Shown here: positions 6,502 to 7,049 of the stretch, in pieces
How the letters are laid out: every line of letters starts with the position of its first letter
How positions within the stretch are numbered: the first letter of the stretch is position 1
Assembly: GCA_945867755.1 (NCBI GenBank)
Contig: CAMBJN010000073.1
Coordinates: forward strand, 1 to 7,049
Direction: 5' to 3'
Length of the DNA: 7,049 nucleotides
DNA from: Polynucleobacter meluiroseus
GTDB lineage: Bacteria > Pseudomonadota > Gammaproteobacteria > Burkholderiales > Burkholderiaceae
Made by a program: the position numbers and the translations under genes
The notes under the pieces: generated by a model
What the model was told of the DNA's origin: nothing
The model's database searches: none
What the model saw: only the letters and a program-made list of their open reading frames with translations

Positions 6502-7049
6502 AGCACCCTCCATCGACGGTTACGTTTGGGTAAGACAAGGCTTCTGGCTTTTTAAGAAAAATCCCTTGGCATTTTTAATGCTGGTGTTTATTTATGTTTT
6601 CATTGCTCAATTTGCGATCCTCATCCCGGTATTTGGAGTTTTTGCGGTATTACTTTTAACTCCAGCACTCACCGTTGGCTTTATGACAGCTTGTCAAATG
6701 GTTATTCGCGGAGAGAGGGTGATGCCCACCGTCTATCTTGCGGGTTTCAGAGGAACTGATCCAATCACCAAAAAGAATTTGTTGATACTGGGCACAATCT
6801 ATGCCTTTGCTATTTTGATTTTAAGTTTGATCGCCAGCGCTTTTATTGATTTCAAGCAATTGGTCACGCTCCTGACACAACAACAACCGCCGACTATCAG
6901 AGATGCTCAAGGTCTTTACCTGGGACTCAGCATTGGCTTGCTTCTTTATTTGCCAGTGGCCATGGTGATGTGGTTTGCGCCAATCCTGGTGGCTTGGGAA
7001 AAAATGTCAGTGGCTCAAGCTCTTTTTTCAAGCTGGATTGCTTGCTGGA
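6488..7049 (+). CDS. BPSS1780 family membrane protein, 3' partial
   Basis: The frame is open from the ATG at 6488 to the window end (187 codons plus one base). The N-terminus MQLNKAPSIDGYVWVRQGFWLF fits the BPSS1780 family of Burkholderiales inner-membrane proteins, whose function is not known. Hydrophobic segments lie at about 27-46, 48-70, 98-118 and 142-170; in the family further helices follow. Prolines inside helices (ILIPVFG, LYLPVAM, FAPILVAW) and a glutamine/proline-rich loop near 131-135 are seen. The start lies within thrB, overlapping its last 14 bases in another frame, so the gene is probably translated from the same message. There is no strong ribosome site. No enzymatic motif is visible; a transporter or envelope role would be a guess. 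The family name comes from pattern recall and from its place after thrB. Confidence 0.85.
   Translation, partial: MQLNKAPSIDGYVWVRQGFWLFKKNPLAFLMLVFIYVFIAQFAILIPVFGVFAVLLLTPALTVGFMTACQMVIRGERVMPTVYLAGFRGTDPITKKNLLILGTIYAFAILILSLIASAFIDFKQLVTLLTQQQPPTIRDAQGLYLGLSIGLLLYLPVAMVMWFAPILVAWEKMSVAQALFSSWIACW

Noticed and set aside
1..7049. Search by eye for tRNA, rRNA, CRISPR, insertion sequence ends, phage or defence genes
   Set aside because: None seen. The window is nearly filled by seven housekeeping-type genes, with no regularly spaced repeats and no transposase or integrase motif.

Overview
The window looks like ordinary chromosomal sequence from a betaproteobacterium of the Burkholderiales, most like a Polynucleobacter-type freshwater genome. 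This rests on protein character (a BPSS1780-type membrane protein, a protein-kinase-fold ThrB, a DUF2782 protein beside polA), on the gene order polA / DUF2782 / thrB / BPSS1780 as I remember it from that group, and on the moderate GC content. The taxonomic placement is inferred, not searched. Coding density is very high: seven genes, two of them cut by the window edges, no RNA gene, no mobile element, no CRISPR array, and no gap longer than about 50 bases.

Layout. Bases 1-482 (+) hold the C-terminal part of a two-domain 3-mercaptopyruvate-type sulfurtransferase. It converges on a minus-strand block, read from right to left: polA (DNA polymerase I, 5055-2242), then after a 41-base gap a Tat-exported dienelactone hydrolase-family protein (2200-1295), then a ZIP-family metal transporter (1298-510) whose ATG overlaps the hydrolase stop in an ATGA. 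Divergent from polA runs a plus-strand block: a small exported DUF2782 protein (5078-5488), homoserine kinase thrB (5494-6501), and a BPSS1780-family multi-spanning membrane protein (6488 to the window end, incomplete).

How the genes work together. Both blocks are packed tightly enough to be operons, but their members do not form one pathway. PolA handles Okazaki-fragment maturation and repair, ThrB makes O-phosphohomoserine for threonine synthesis, the ZIP protein imports divalent metal, and the exported hydrolase has no clear substrate. The polA/DUF2782 junction is very short (22 bases between the two chosen starts) and must hold both promoters, unless these lie inside the genes.

I found no convincing new multi-gene system. 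The most notable observation is a single residue: PolA has valine at the O-helix position that is phenylalanine in E. coli (F762) and Taq (F667), with every other catalytic motif intact. Next come a possible pair of mirror-placed -10 elements at the divergent junction that would give leaderless messages, a Tat signal on a usually cytoplasmic enzyme family, and a few small repeats.
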